Of a stretch of 64,000 bases of DNA, positions 33,096 to 44,217 are shown one piece after another; the stretch's first letter is position 1; every line of letters begins with the position of its first letter. Under the pieces are notes generated by a model, which did not search any database, was not told the DNA's origin, and worked only from the letters and a program-made list of their open reading frames with translations. The stretch lies in NCBI GenBank assembly GCA_037693485.1, contig CM075345.1:121914001-121978000 (forward strand), given 5' to 3'. This DNA is from Kitagawia praeruptora (lineage: Eukaryota > Streptophyta > Magnoliopsida > Apiales > Apiaceae). The position numbers and the translations under genes are program-made.

Positions 33096-34983
33096 CGATG
33101 ATTGTCCTCAAGCATAAACAATTACAACTAACTAACTAACTAGTACCACTTCCGTAGGTGATCACGGTTGCATTTGGCATATGCAACAAGCCCTTTAAAC
33201 TCCTAGGCAGCCCTAGTGGACGAGTAAGGTCTCGTGAGGGCCTATAGCGAATGTACCCACAAAATCCAATGCAATGCAATGCATGAATGCAACTAATATG
33301 AAAATCCAAATAATCTAGTACTAATATCCTACCATACCTTCAAATCCTCTTATGCCATATCAACTTAAGAATCAAAGTAAATACGCAATGTCTTGGTGTC
33401 GAAAGTGCAAGTATTCACATAGTCTACTCAACAAACATGCATAAGTTCTCACAAGTCCATGTCAAGTGTAAGAATAAGTTAGTAAACATGCTAAGCCTAC
33501 AAGAGTACATCTTTGAGACAAAACTCGGGATCTCATACGCAAAAACAAGTATACACTCACAATCCACTCACAAAAGAATATTAACTCAAGAACAAGGGTA
33601 AGTGTATCACTCAATTCCAACAAAATCATAAGCATGCTTGACATTTGGTATCAATCTAACTCTTAACACAACATACATCAATGACGATAATCAAAAGGTC
33701 TTTATTTGGGTTGTAACGGGGTTAGGGACAAGGTATGTCAAATAAGCCAAAACAGGTGAAGTGTCAAAAGCTAGTAAGAACTATAATAAATCATACACAA
33801 CCACCTATTTTCCCTCCCCACAAAATTTTACTCAACAAAAACACTCGAATAGTCGACTAAAGTAGGATCACAATAAACACAAATATGCTCTCATAATAAT
33901 TTTTTTTCTTTTTTTTCTTTTTCTTTTTTCTTTTTCTTTTTTTTTTCTTTTCGAGAGCTAAATATAACACAAACAATAATATAAACAATAACAATGATCC
34001 CATGAATTTATTACATATGCCGACTATCAAGTAAACAACCAAACCCAACTTCAATATTTCCCCAAAAAGTAAGACCAACAATAAACCCCTCATTGCACAC
34101 TTTTATTACTCCCTTAAGCACTCTACTAGCCTTTGACAATGTGGGTTCAAATTAATGAAGGCTAATACAAGAAAAAGGTCTAGGCAAGTAATGTGGTATG
34201 TCACCGAAAAAATAGGATTAAGCTCAACGGGTTAACTAATTGATCATGTAAATATGGTGTGGTAGTATGGGAAAATATGCGGTTAATCCTAAATGCCTTT
34301 ATCATTTTAATCGTCAAATAATGTCATGCGTTTCAAGAAAGACCTCAAACAACTGCTAGAAATGCAAACAATCCGTGGACACTCAAGCAAACGAATAAAT
34401 TACAACAAATATGCAATAAGGCTCAAAAGCTCACTTGGTGGAAAAACATACTCAATCCCAAACAAAAATATCTCTAATGCACCGACTTGTATTCAAAGCA
34501 TGCAAACTAAATCATCTTACACATATTCATATCCTTCTAATCACTTACAACATTCAATAAGTCTACTAGCTTCAACTCACTAGTGTATGTGTGTGCACAA
34601 GAACAAAGCATATCACTTCTCAATCAAAAGCATCAACAACACAAAATTCCTATCAAGCATGGGTGCAAATGCAACTATTATGAACTCACATGACATACGA
34701 ACAAAAAAACAGAATGTCCTATATGAAACAAACGTAGATAACACGAACATAAATGCATAATTTACTACTACTAATATGCAAATCATGAAATCCTACATGA
34801 ACACAATGACTAACAATCACATATATATACACTACTTATCCCTCAAACCACCCCCAAACTTAGAATATTCAATGTCCTCATTGAATGGAAGTAAATACAA
34901 GGGAAAGTAGAAAACATACCTTGGGTTGCCTCCCAAGAAGCGCTTCTTTAACGTCAATAGCTTGACGTACTTCCAAACCTCCA
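33096..34983. other. Non-coding interior of the Gypsy derivative
   Basis: AT-rich with many CAA/ACTAACTAA motifs and a long T/TTTTC low-complexity tract at 33900-33950. No protein domain is seen. Confidence 0.6.
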
Positions 34984-36048
34984 TTAAGGATGATAATAAT
35001 TGGCCTGATCATCTCTTCGTGACACTTCATCGTCATCACGGTGACACACTTTCTGCCCTTTCTCCTCACTTGGCCTATTCGTGTAACAACTATGTCCTTT
35101 TCCAATGCCTTCATCTGTTGACCCAAAATCTGTCAATTTGTAGAACAACACACATTCGCGGGCTTCGCTTGAATATAATGGAGGAGGGTAAATGTAAGTT
35201 GCTGAAGCCTTTGGTTCCTCAAAGAGAACTTCCTTCATTGACTCTAATGCGCTACCTCCATCTTTACATTCTGAGACAAGTAGAAGATCTGCATCTTTCT
35301 CATGTTCATCAGCCTCTTGGTACGCACATACCAATTCTTGAAATTTCTGCAGCTCATCAGTGTCTGTCCCAAATAGTGCCCTTTCCAAATCATCCACCAT
35401 CCTAACATGATCAAATTCCTCACATGGCTTCGGAATGCTCACCTCACCTTGAAATTTGTCTTCCTCAATTAAGCATACAGTACCTTGCTCCAAGTCACCA
35501 TTATCCTCTGGTATTGCTTCTAGTATGAATTGATGTTTCTCTTGTTCCAAGGCACTCAAAACTTGAGCAACAAGTGTCCCCATAGATTTGATAGACTTCT
35601 CATGATTCTCTACAAGCATCCTAATCTCCTTCAAATCATCAACCTCATCTGACTGAAAAGTAGGAATAGGTTGCTGATGTTGAAACTCTTCACTACCAAA
35701 GACATATGACATATCTGGAACATCTTGCTGGTACTGTTGAGGATGGTACTGTTGATTTTGGGGGTGGTATTGAAAATATGGTTGCTCCTCATAACTCAGA
35801 GGTTGAGATTGCCATGGGTCATGTTGTTGCAGAAAATTTTGGTTTTGCTGTTGCAGAATATTATGAGAATAGTAAGGCTGTGCTCCATATTGTTGACCTT
35901 GATACTGCTGATAAGGCTGCTGAGGTTGTTGAATACCACCTTGATTGCTCCAGCACTGATACGTCTCATGTGCGCCCGCACATAGCTCACAAACACTAAC
36001 CACCTGCTGAACTCCATAGTAATTTAGAAAATCCATCTTCAACGACAA
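34984..36048 (-). pseudogene. Gag-like fragment of Athila/Tat Gypsy element
   Basis: A 354-codon frame on the minus strand. It contains a zinc-knuckle-like CELCAGAHETYQC near residue 20, then a long Gln/Tyr-rich region (PQQPYQQYQGQQYGAQPYY), then an acidic part. Athila-type gag proteins have this order of a knuckle followed by Q-rich sequence. The N-terminal gag core is missing upstream and no protease or polymerase follows, so this is a remnant rather than a complete gag. Confidence 0.65.
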
Positions 36049-36622
36049 TGCTCTCTGACAAGTACCTGAAACACCAACGAACTACAAGAATAGATGAGAA
36101 AAAGAAATCTGAGTCAGTGAACTCTAACGACCACTATTGACACGCACATAAACCAAAAATAAAACACCGATGATCCCCGGCAGTGGCGCCAAAAACTTGT
36201 GACCACGTACGCTTGCGTGATTTTGTGTTAACAGCCACCTTATTAAGGGGTTTTCAACCCCTTTACCACTGTCAAGGGCCTGACCTGAATATACAGGAGC
36301 ATCCCATCTTATTTTTGGATCTGGCTTGGGGGTCAGAAATGTAAACAACTGAATCTGGACAGAAAACTGGGTAGAAAATTCTACTGAAAACGGAATCTGC
36401 ATAAATAAAAATTGGGCAGAAAATTACTCCCCTCTGCTGGAAGATATAAGTCTGGGCAGCTTGTGTTTTCCTTGAAAAACCACAAAGCTTCAACTGAAAA
36501 TCTCCTCCTCTCTACTCCCGCTTTGAGTAAAAACAGAATCAGCAAGTTTCCCTTGAAAAACTTGTTTTAATGCAGACTTACACTACTGATTTCTCTCTAC
36601 AAATCGACCCGCTCTGATACTA

Positions 36623-36925
36623 TGTTAAGATTTATACATATATAGGCAGAATATAGAGATAAGGCAGAGAGATAAGGAACACAAGAGAGGTGCAGTGAAC
36701 TGTGTGTATGATTATACTACTACTTCTGCTGCATTTTCTGTTATATTGTGTTGTGTTACAAGGGAGACTAAGCCTCTTTATATAGATAAACTTAGCTTCC
36801 TTCTTACACTAGATACTTGGTTGGTGAACTTGGTTGGTGGCCTTGGTTGGTGGATACTTGTCATTGCTTACCTCACTTTCTAGGTTATGTCATTGCTTAC
36901 CTCACTTCCTAGGTTATATTTAACA
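36623..36925 (-). repeat. Right LTR of the miniature Copia-like element
   Basis: 303 bp from TGTTAAGA to TTTAACA, preceded by the primer site described for the element. It directly abuts terpene-synthase-bearing sequence at 36926. Confidence 0.85.
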
Positions 36926-37071
36926 ATAATTAACAATGTTAAGAGAAAAACAAAAGAAAAAGATTGTAATAGGTTGCTGGTTCATGATTATTATTATATG
37001 GAGCAAAGCTCATCTTAAGCTCTGTTAATTAAAGGGTAATTATGTTTTCTTTCTATTGTCTCTATATTCAG

Positions 37072-37491
37072 TGTCATTGGAATACAGTATTTCTTAATAG
37101 TGGCCACGAGACGAACTATTCAGTGCTCACTGCCATTACAGCCTTTATTACTACTATTGATGATATTTATGACGTTTATGCTACTTTGGAGGAACTTGAA
37201 GTGTTGACAAACTTAAAAAAAGGTGAATTGTGATTATTAAGAAATTCAGCATTCCCGTACTATTGTAGTCTAGTAGATATCCATATTCTCTTGTATCATT
37301 TTGCTTGTCAGTTTATCGCGCACATGTTTAACATGTATCTTGTGGCGTTACTCAGATGGGATGCTGCGGAGTTGGACCAACTGCCAGATTATGTAAAGGT
37401 TTATTTTACAGTGTTTTATAATGACATCAATGAAGTAGCTGATGTTGCAGAAAGGGAACATGGTGCCTCCATCCTTCCTTACTTCCAGAAA
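37072..37491 (+). pseudogene. Captured terpene synthase exons (class I, DDIYD)
   Basis: Two exon-like blocks match the C-terminal class I domain of plant terpene synthases. The first (37072 to about 37219) contains LTAITAFITTIDDIYDVYAT and LEELEVL, including the DDxxD metal-binding motif. The second (37356-37491, after CTCAG) reads RWDAAELDQLPDYVKVYFTV and FYNDINEVADVAEREHG, the next exon in this family. Splice borders are visible. The NSE/DTE motif exon and the N-terminal domain are absent, so no enzyme can be made. The parent was probably a mono- or sesquiterpene synthase. Confidence 0.85.
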
Positions 37492-37539
37492 GTGGCAAGT
37501 TCACTTACCTTAACTACATTTTGTTTAAACTCTATTCAA

Positions 37540-37653
37540 CTTAAGTACGGTGAAGCAATTATAGTAACAGAAGCCTTCAAGATCGCAGAACAATCAAGCA
37601 GCAACAACCCTTTAGGCGACGTCGACGGACCACAAAACAATTACATGAAGTAG
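37540..37653 (+). pseudogene. Unrecognised exon-like tail in the second CACTA element
   Basis: An open stretch reads YGEAIIVTEAFKIAEQSSSN and ends NNYMK before TAG. It does not look like terpene synthase and directly precedes the sequence shared by both CACTA elements. It is possibly a fragment of another captured gene. Confidence 0.35.
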
Positions 37654-37867
37654 TATATGAATTATGTTTTTGTTTCGGAATTGACATTTTGACTTGAAAT
37701 GTAGCTAGTTTGTCGGTTTTGCGAATAGTCATTGATGTATATACTGATTTTTTTTAATAATGTTAATCGAGTTTTTGTTATTTTGATGAGTGTTTGAGTT
37801 TTAGAGTGATAAGTTGCATTATTACAACTTTTTTTGGTATTAATTTTGTTAGAGAATAGGTATTAAA

Positions 37868-38245
37868 CATCAGTTTTGTAACAAGAATCGATGTTAAAGG
37901 AAATATTAAACATCAATTATGTTAAAAAAACCGATGTTAAAAGCATCAATATTATTTTAAATATGATTCACACATCAGTTTCTTAAAGAAACTGATGTTA
38001 AATATTGTATTAAACATCGTTTAGTTAATGATCTGATGTCTAAGCTGGTATTAAACATCAGTTCTCCTACAAAAACTGATCTTAAACAGCAGGAAAGACA
38101 TCGGTTCTTATTTGGGAACCGATGTCTATAGACATCTTTGACATCGGTCAGGAACCGATGTCAAAGACCCCCCCCTTTATCTACACCAACAAAGACATCG
38201 GTTCTGAAACACTTTTAACATCGGCCAAAAACCGATGTTGTAGGG
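37868..38245. repeat. Subterminal repeats of the second CACTA element
   Basis: Many copies of AACATCAGTT/ACATCGGTT and their inverse, including GACATCGGTTCTTATTTGGG and the opposed CCGATGTC. Same motif family as 7230-7565. Confidence 0.8.
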
Positions 38246-38261
38246 GGTTTTTCCAGTAGTG

Positions 38262-38844
38262 AAGCTGTAGAAACTAAACTAAGAAACTTATTCAGTTCAT
38301 TTGTGACCTTAATAAGAACTATGACATAGTGAAAACTAATTTCTTAAGCATGGATCTTTTTCCTACTGTCTTGAAGGCTTATCACATTCTTCAACAGATT
38401 GAGAAACAACAACACATCAATTTACCTTTGCTTAAACCTTCTGATGTTAGTGCTTTGTATAGTACTAAAAATGCTCCTACACATAGAGGTTTAGCAAAGA
38501 AGAAAGATTTTAAGAAGAACAAAATGGATTTGGTTTGTGATCATTGCAAAAGGAAAGGTCATTCTGTGGATCAATGTTTTAAGTTGGCTGGGATACCTGA
38601 TTGGTATGTTAATCTCAAAGGCAAACAATCTTCTTCTTCTCAAGCTGGAAATAGGTTTGAAGTTCAGGTTAGTGATAATTCTGGGATACTTGGTTCATCT
38701 CCTTTGGATGTTGTTTCTGTTGGTTCATTTGGTTTACCACCTATGGATAATCAAATGGTCACTATTGTCTATAAAGAGGTCACAAAAATGATGCTATACA
38801 ATAGAATGTTGATATTCAATAATCATGCCAAGGATTTCAAATAA
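38262..38844 (+). pseudogene. Copia gag fragment with CCHC zinc knuckle
   Basis: After the CACTA end, the plus strand encodes the middle and C-terminal part of a Copia gag: NFLSMDLFPTVLKAYHILQQ, then the knuckle CDHCKRKGHSVDQC, then GIPDWYVNLKG. A stop lies in the N-terminal part (before KTNFLSM), so the frame is broken. It has the same orientation as the gag start at 2521-2590 and could be the remainder of that element. Protease, integrase and reverse transcriptase do not follow. Confidence 0.75.
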
Positions 38845-38879
38845 AAAGAAAAAAAAATTGGATAGAAAGTATCACGATT

Positions 38880-39101
38880 ATGAAGCAAAATAAAAAAAAC
38901 GATTCACTTGGAACTATACTTCACAAAACTCCATCTGGTAAAGAACATTACTTAGCTAATGCCCAAGCTTGTGGACTCAATTATGGAAGTATAGAGGGTC
39001 AGGGAAAAAATAGAGAAAATGTTCAAATAGGAATAGGGGCCCTGAAGGCTGCTCTACGTGATATTATGTACAACACATTGGTAGGTCCAAAACTCTACTG
39101 A
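38880..39101 (+). pseudogene. Unrecognised short ORF after the gag fragment
   Basis: A 73-codon frame including TPSGKEHYLANAQACGLNYG and ALRDIMYNTLVGPKLY. The composition looks protein-like, but I cannot place it in any family. It may be a scrap of a host or element gene. Confidence 0.3.
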
Positions 39102-39325
39102 CATGTCTTTCCATCCTTCCAAACTTATTCAGAGTCATTTTCATTGTCTTGGAATATTGAGCTCAATAGTTTGATTTTCATAGTTTTAATCTTATGAATA
39201 AAATTTTAATATTTAATTATCATATTAAAAATAATTTAGTTTATAAACACGGTATGCAACTATATCATAAAAATATCCGAGATGTTGAATAAATTTTTAG
39301 TTTTTACTTATCAAATTAAAGATAA

Positions 39326-40170
39326 CTAGCTTTTTAACCCGTGCAAAGCACGGACATGTTCTAAATACCAATAAATTGTTATTTTTTTAAAGTATATGAT
39401 GTATATGTAGGTGCGATAAATGAGTTAATATGATAGTTGATTTTCTGTTGTGAGACTAATAATCCAGTACTGGCTAATTTAAGTGTAATTATTTTATCTA
39501 CTAAAATTCTATGTTGTTTTATTATTTTATGTGTTTGCATATTAAAGATGTGATTGATGAGTTTTACGATTGTTCATGTTAATACTAGTTTGTATTATAT
39601 TTAAATACATATGAAGGTTCCTTTTTATATTGATTTGAAATTATTTGTGTCATGTAAACATAATATTTAAAGTATGACAGAAGTTACATATACATTGCTG
39701 TATTGAAGGTGTGGATGATTACAATGCACATGCATGTTTGATATTCCTATATAAATTTGTTTGATGTGATATTTTTTTTATAATTTTCAATTCATCAATA
39801 TTCACAGTAGATCAAAATAATAGTATAATGAGACATGGTACATGTTAGTGAATATTATCATATATTATTATATATCCACATAAATGTATATATGTACACA
39901 TATATATGAATGCATAAATGTGCGTATTAATTATAAAATAATTAATAGATTAAAATTAGTGAAAATTTAATAGATTACACAACATAAATGTATGTATGTA
40001 TGACCATTTAATATGGATATAAATTTGTAGCATTTAATAATATGTATTAAATATATTGATGTTAAAAGACCAGAATAACCCTGAAAAGATATAATAGAAA
40101 GGAGGGTAAATGGTCATTTTGATTTAATCCCCCTGTTGGTGTATTAGATAGATAATAGATAATAGATAGA
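39326..40170 (-). mobile_element. Non-autonomous Helitron
   Basis: On the minus strand the element starts TCTATCTATTATC (40170) and ends with a hairpin (CCGTGCTTTGCACGG) followed by CTAG (39326), inserted between A and T, the Helitron signature. The flanking TTTAGTTTACAAACACGG resembles a nearby sequence at 39235, consistent with insertion into a local repeat. No Rep-helicase is encoded. Confidence 0.8.
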
Positions 40171-40253
40171 TTTAGTTTACAAACACGGTATGAAACGGTA
40201 CCAAATTACTATACAACTATGAAGTAAATTTATAATATTACATAAAAAAACTT

Positions 40254-40256
<3 letters not shown>

Positions 40257-40298
<42 letters not shown>

Positions 40299-40302
40299 GT
40301 AT
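40257..40302. repeat. (TA)n microsatellite
   Basis: An almost uninterrupted TA tract. Confidence 0.9.
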
Positions 40303-40485
40303 ATGTAACGTTGAATGCAATAAATAACTATCAAAATATTGATAATTAAGAAGTGAAAAATGATTTTAACTATCAAAATATGTTCGAACATACGTCATAA
40401 AATTACATCCTTATAAATACCACTACAAATAATATTAGCAACATAAGTTCCGCCTATTCAATAGAACCAAATTACAATCCATTAT

Positions 40486-40540
<55 letters not shown>
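40486..40540. repeat. (CA)n microsatellite
   Basis: About 26 CA units followed by a short TA run. Confidence 0.95.
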
Positions 40541-40549
<9 letters not shown>

Positions 40550-40694
40550 TGCAACATTGATCACCACAATTTCAACTCAAAAAATCAAAAACCGCAAGTA
40601 GACTCTCAAAATCACTTAATCTATATTAATTAAATTACATATACAAGTTCAAACATAAGTGATATCATAAAATTTTACCAGTGATACTTGAGTA

Positions 40695-40910
40695 TTATAC
40701 TGTACGATCAATCGATTTTCGACGAACATTCGGTAAACTGTAATTAATTCCTTGAAGTATCACCATCGGAGTACCGAGATCAATAGAATACACGCCGAAA
40801 TAATAAAGACTTCTACTCTCGTACAAACATGCTACTGCACAATTGAATCCCTTACCATCGGATCCATAAGGGATCCACTGAAATTTAGCACATATAAATC
40901 CTCTTTTTTT
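40695..40910 (-). other. Unidentified open stretch on the minus strand
   Basis: About 71 codons lack stops and have protein-like composition, including FQWIPYGSDGKGFNCAVACL and FGVYSIDLGTPMVILQGINY. No ATG or family match is clear. It could be an exon remnant of a host gene. The rest of 40541-41082 shows only a G-run (40990-41001) followed by TTGAATG, similar to the start of the Sirevirus-like LTR. Confidence 0.25.
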
Positions 40911-41082
40911 TCACATAACCTTTGGGTTCTACCAGACAAATCCTAAATCTAGGATCACGACCAAACAACCTATACTAAGAAAATACAAGGGGGGGGGGGG
41001 TTGAATGTATTTTTAATTTTTTTTTGAATTTTATGGGGATTATACACCATTGACCATCCCCAAGTACCACTGTAAATATATA

Positions 41083-41305
41083 CTCCTTCTGTCCTTTTTT
41101 ATTGTTAATATTTAAAATAAGGATGTTCGGTACGTCTTTTAAGGTGTATTTTAAGGATAGTTTTATTACTTATTTTTAATTTTTTTGTATAAAAATTTAA
41201 TGTTTAAATTTTTATACAATTTCTTTAAAAAAAATAAATTATGAAATTATCCTTAAAATACATGTCGAACATTCCTATTTCAAATGTTAACAATGACGGA
41301 GGGAG
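41083..41305. mobile_element. Stowaway-type MITE 1
   Basis: The left end CTCCTTCTGTCC and right end GACGGAGGGAG form terminal inverted repeats flanked by TA (41081-41082 and 41306-41307), as in Tc1/mariner Stowaway MITEs. The interior folds back on itself. Confidence 0.85.
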
Positions 41306-42648
41306 TATCAATTGTTCTCGATCAGGCTAGCTGTATGTCTTGATGTTTTCTATCTTTAAGAAATTTATACACAAGTAATTAAACGTACTTAGTTTAATTA
41401 TCTCTAGAAATAACTCTGTTAGTACGACATGCATGCAATATGTTATTAGTTCCAAATATATTATATTACTTTCCCTAGGGTAGTGTCATAACTCACATTA
41501 TGATTCAAGCTCACATTCCTATTCAATGTTAGAACTTAGAACTTATTTGGATATGAACCAGTATCGGAGAATCTACACCCAAAATATTTCTTATACATTT
41601 TAACTTCAAATGAACTTGGAAGCAGCAGGGAAAATAGATAATGGTGTTAAATTTACTTTACAACTATGATAGTGTTAAATGAATGAAAGTTTTGTCTAAT
41701 GGAGAAGATCTTGAGTGTGTCTTTACCAATTACAGGGTTATCGGCTTACTAGTTACCACTGAGTACAGGGAATAGGATATGATAGGATAAGATCGAATGA
41801 ATCAGAATTTGAAGAAGGTGGAGGTACCCTCAACCTGAATTCTCAATTCTCTACGACGTCTAGATGATAAAAACCTATGAACGGGTTATAATAACACATT
41901 TTTTAAAAGCCTTTTTCTGGTCAAGAAAAGTACAATCTTGATTCTATAGTTAAGCAATTCACTAAGAACAATACTATGTTGAAAAAAGTTGTTTAAGCAT
42001 GAATAACGATGTTAGTATAGAAGATGATACAAATTTTTCAAACAAACTCTAGGAGTTGGTTTTCCTAGTCAAATGGACCCTGCAGCCAAATGTTTAAGGA
42101 TATCCATATGATTAGATGAAATACTTTGTGTATAATATTGGCTCCACCATGGATCTCCTCGAGCTCTTTTGTTTCATTTGTTGTATGCTTTCCTGTCATG
42201 CCGACTAGTTTGACAGTAAGAAATAAAAATGTTTGATTCAAAAAAAAAAAAACAATATACAAATGTATAGGCTTGCTCGGAACCATCATTATAACTATTC
42301 ACGATAAAATCTAATTGTTTCTTATTTTTCTTAGGAATGGTTGATTACAGAAATTTAAATACACACAAACATGTTTAACTAACGAGTGACACCTAATGAG
42401 AGAAAATAGGTATTTTTAGACGATAACTCAATAATATTTTATCTTTTTTACCTCTTCGATAAGTCCCAAAAGAGTGTGATTTTGGCCCCAACCTCCACCA
42501 ATGTATATATCATTCAATTTTAGTAAAATATACTCACTCGAAGATTATCTAATAATACAAACTGGATATCCATGTCATGAACCTTAATACTATTCTTCCA
42601 ACCACAAAAAACAAGGCCTATTTTTTCATTCCAGCTACTTACATCATA
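41306..42648. other. Intergenic stretch, nothing recognised
   Basis: AT-rich DNA. A 74-codon minus frame at 42065-42289 (LVGMTGKHTTNETKELEEIH) has protein-like composition but no family I recognise. Confidence 0.4.
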
Positions 42649-42949
42649 CTACCTCCGTCCCAAAAAGACTGAGCTGGTTTGACTTTCACGGAGATTAAGA
42701 AAATGTAGTAGAAAAAGAGTAAAGTTAGTTGAAAAGTGGATAAAGTGGTGGGACCTATTAATATTTAATTGTAGATTTGAGATAGTGGAGGAAAGTAGTG
42801 GGTGTAATAGTGTAAAAAAGAGTATAAAATGGAGAAGTAGTGGGTGTAATTGTGAAAAGTAGTGTTAAAAAATAGTAAGTAAAGTAGGTTCATTAGTTTT
42901 GGGACGTCCCAAAAAGGAAAGTGTGTCAATCTTTTTGGGACGGAGGGAG
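42649..42949. mobile_element. Stowaway-type MITE 2
   Basis: Ends CTACCTCCGTCCC and GGGACGGAGGGAG with flanking TA (42647-42648, 42950-42951). About 300 bp, non-coding. Confidence 0.88.
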
Positions 42950-43980
42950 TATCACCTTATATTCCTTCTGAATCAAAAATTAAAGGATTTAAAGCTAAAT
43001 CAGAAGCGTGGAGAACGTATATCCACATAATCTGAGAACCCCCTATCTAGAATGAGAAAATTATTAAAGCAATAAAATACAACTGCAAATCGCACTATCA
43101 CCAAACTTATTGAAGTACCTAATAGCCATTGGTGAAAACGCTACATAATGGCATGTTAGAATATCAACAAGCTGAAGCAGAATCCACCAATTATGAATAC
43201 AGTAACAAGGATAAGTGAAGGAAAATACATTGATTTTTCGAAAGTAGAATCTAAAAGGCAAGTCCTCTTTGTGAATAAACAATCTTTCACATGGAACTTA
43301 AGGGAGCATCGACTAGCATGTAGGTCCCCAGAAGAGGGATAGATAATATGGAATGCATTATTCAAATATATTCGATGCTACAACTTATCATACCATTTAA
43401 GAGCATCGTCATATAATTTCTACCTATAAACAAATAGAAATTGATCTTTCATTATGCATATCTAGTAAGATATTCGATTAGATTATCATTTTATATATGT
43501 AATTGTCACTTTTCTGTCAAACTGAGATTTCATTCCACTAGTAGAAAATGGAGGAATAAATTTAAAAGGGTAACCATATCTTTTATGATATGACTTCAGT
43601 TTTTTAAACTAGAATTATCAAAGTTAACAGAGGTCATGAAATCAAAGTCACGATGCAGATATTTTGCAAATTATTGTCTTAACTCAAAAATAAAGAACAG
43701 CTTTGACTTTTAACTTGTTCATACCCTGAGATCACACCCATGATCCTTATCCTGAAATCACACCTTGGATCACACCACCTACAGGTATGAAACTGAAAAA
43801 CTTTGATGAAAAGAAAAAATATACATTCTTAATATTATGGAGCAATTCGCAACAAAAAATTGTGCAATGTGCTAGGAACATGTGTAATAAACAGTTGAGA
43901 GAACACCTTTTCCATGATATAAGAGTAAAAGTTTCTCCCATAAATCTTGGATGCTATACATTGTCAATACACTAACACTA
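42950..43980. other. Intergenic stretch, nothing recognised
   Basis: AT-rich, with scattered short frames on both strands. No element ends or protein family were recognised. Confidence 0.4.
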
Positions 43981-43990
43981 CAGCTTCAGT

Positions 43991-44195
43991 GAGCTGGGAG
44001 CCTGGGATCGTCTGTCTCCTTCCTCCATGTCTCCTTTGTGTCCCCTCTTTTTTCTAAAGAGTATTTCTGTGGGGCCCATTTTAATAAATAAATATTATTT
44101 ATTAAAATGGGCCCCCCGCAGGAGCACTCTTTTTGTATTAGAAAAAGGAGGGGATACAAAGGAGACATGAAGGAAGGGGGCAGAGGATCCGGACC
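43991..44195. mobile_element. Foldback MITE with Mutator-type target duplication
   Basis: A 205-bp palindromic element with arms of about 95 bp (CTCCATGTCTCCTTTGTGTC against GATACAAAGGAGACATGAAG) closing on TTTTAATAAATAAATATTAT. It is flanked by the direct repeat CAGCTTCAGT at 43981-43990 and 44196-44205. A 9-10 bp duplication is typical of Mutator-like elements. Confidence 0.8.
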
Positions 44196-44217
44196 CAGCT
44201 TCAGTCTATAAATCATA

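Larger units (their letters stand above)
30012..36233 (-). mobile_element. Athila/Tat-type Gypsy derivative with an inverted LTR pair
   Basis: Flanked by GCCAC at 30007-30011 and 36234-36238, a probable 5-bp target duplication. From the left: an LTR in plus orientation (30012-31541), a 14-nt centre, the same LTR in minus orientation (to 33078), a purine tract (minus TTTAAGTTTGGGGGTG, 33079-33095), a partial interior with a gag-like ORF, a primer site (minus TGGCGCCACTGCCGGGG, 36175-36191) and only about 37 bp of right-hand LTR. The primer site type is that of Athila/Tat Gypsy elements. Reverse transcriptase and integrase are absent. Confidence 0.8.
29479..36925 (-). mobile_element. Miniature Copia-like element (TRIM-like), split by a Gypsy derivative
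   Basis: LTRs of about 300 bp lie at about 29479-29776 and 36623-36925 and are nearly identical over at least 275 bp. A primer site (TAGTATCAGAGCGGGT, minus, about 36606-36622) abuts the right LTR and a purine tract (minus GAGTGAGGGGGCG) abuts the left. After removing the Gypsy insertion only about 620 bp of interior remain, with no coding frame. That is the layout of a terminal-repeat retrotransposon in miniature. The first 20 or so bases of the left LTR differ from the right one, and no matching target duplication was found, so the left border is uncertain. Confidence 0.7.
36926..38261 (+). mobile_element. Right part of a second CACTA element carrying terpene synthase exons
   Basis: The right terminus reads CACTACTGGAAAAA on the minus strand (38248-38261), with ACATCGG/CCGATGT subterminal repeats at 37868-38245. 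The sequence 37655-37740 is closely similar to 6871-6960 of the first CACTA element, so both belong to one family. The left terminus was not found and is presumably lost or displaced by the retrotransposon that ends at 36925. The interior holds host gene exons rather than transposase. Confidence 0.8.

Noticed and set aside
33899..33955. Lysine-rich ORF through a T-rich tract
   Set aside because: Low-complexity poly-T/TTTTC gives poly-K frames on the minus strand. No coding support.
37042..37653. Resident functional terpene synthase
   Set aside because: The N-terminal domain and the exon with the NSE/DTE motif are absent, and the sequence sits between CACTA subterminal repeats and a retrotransposon LTR.
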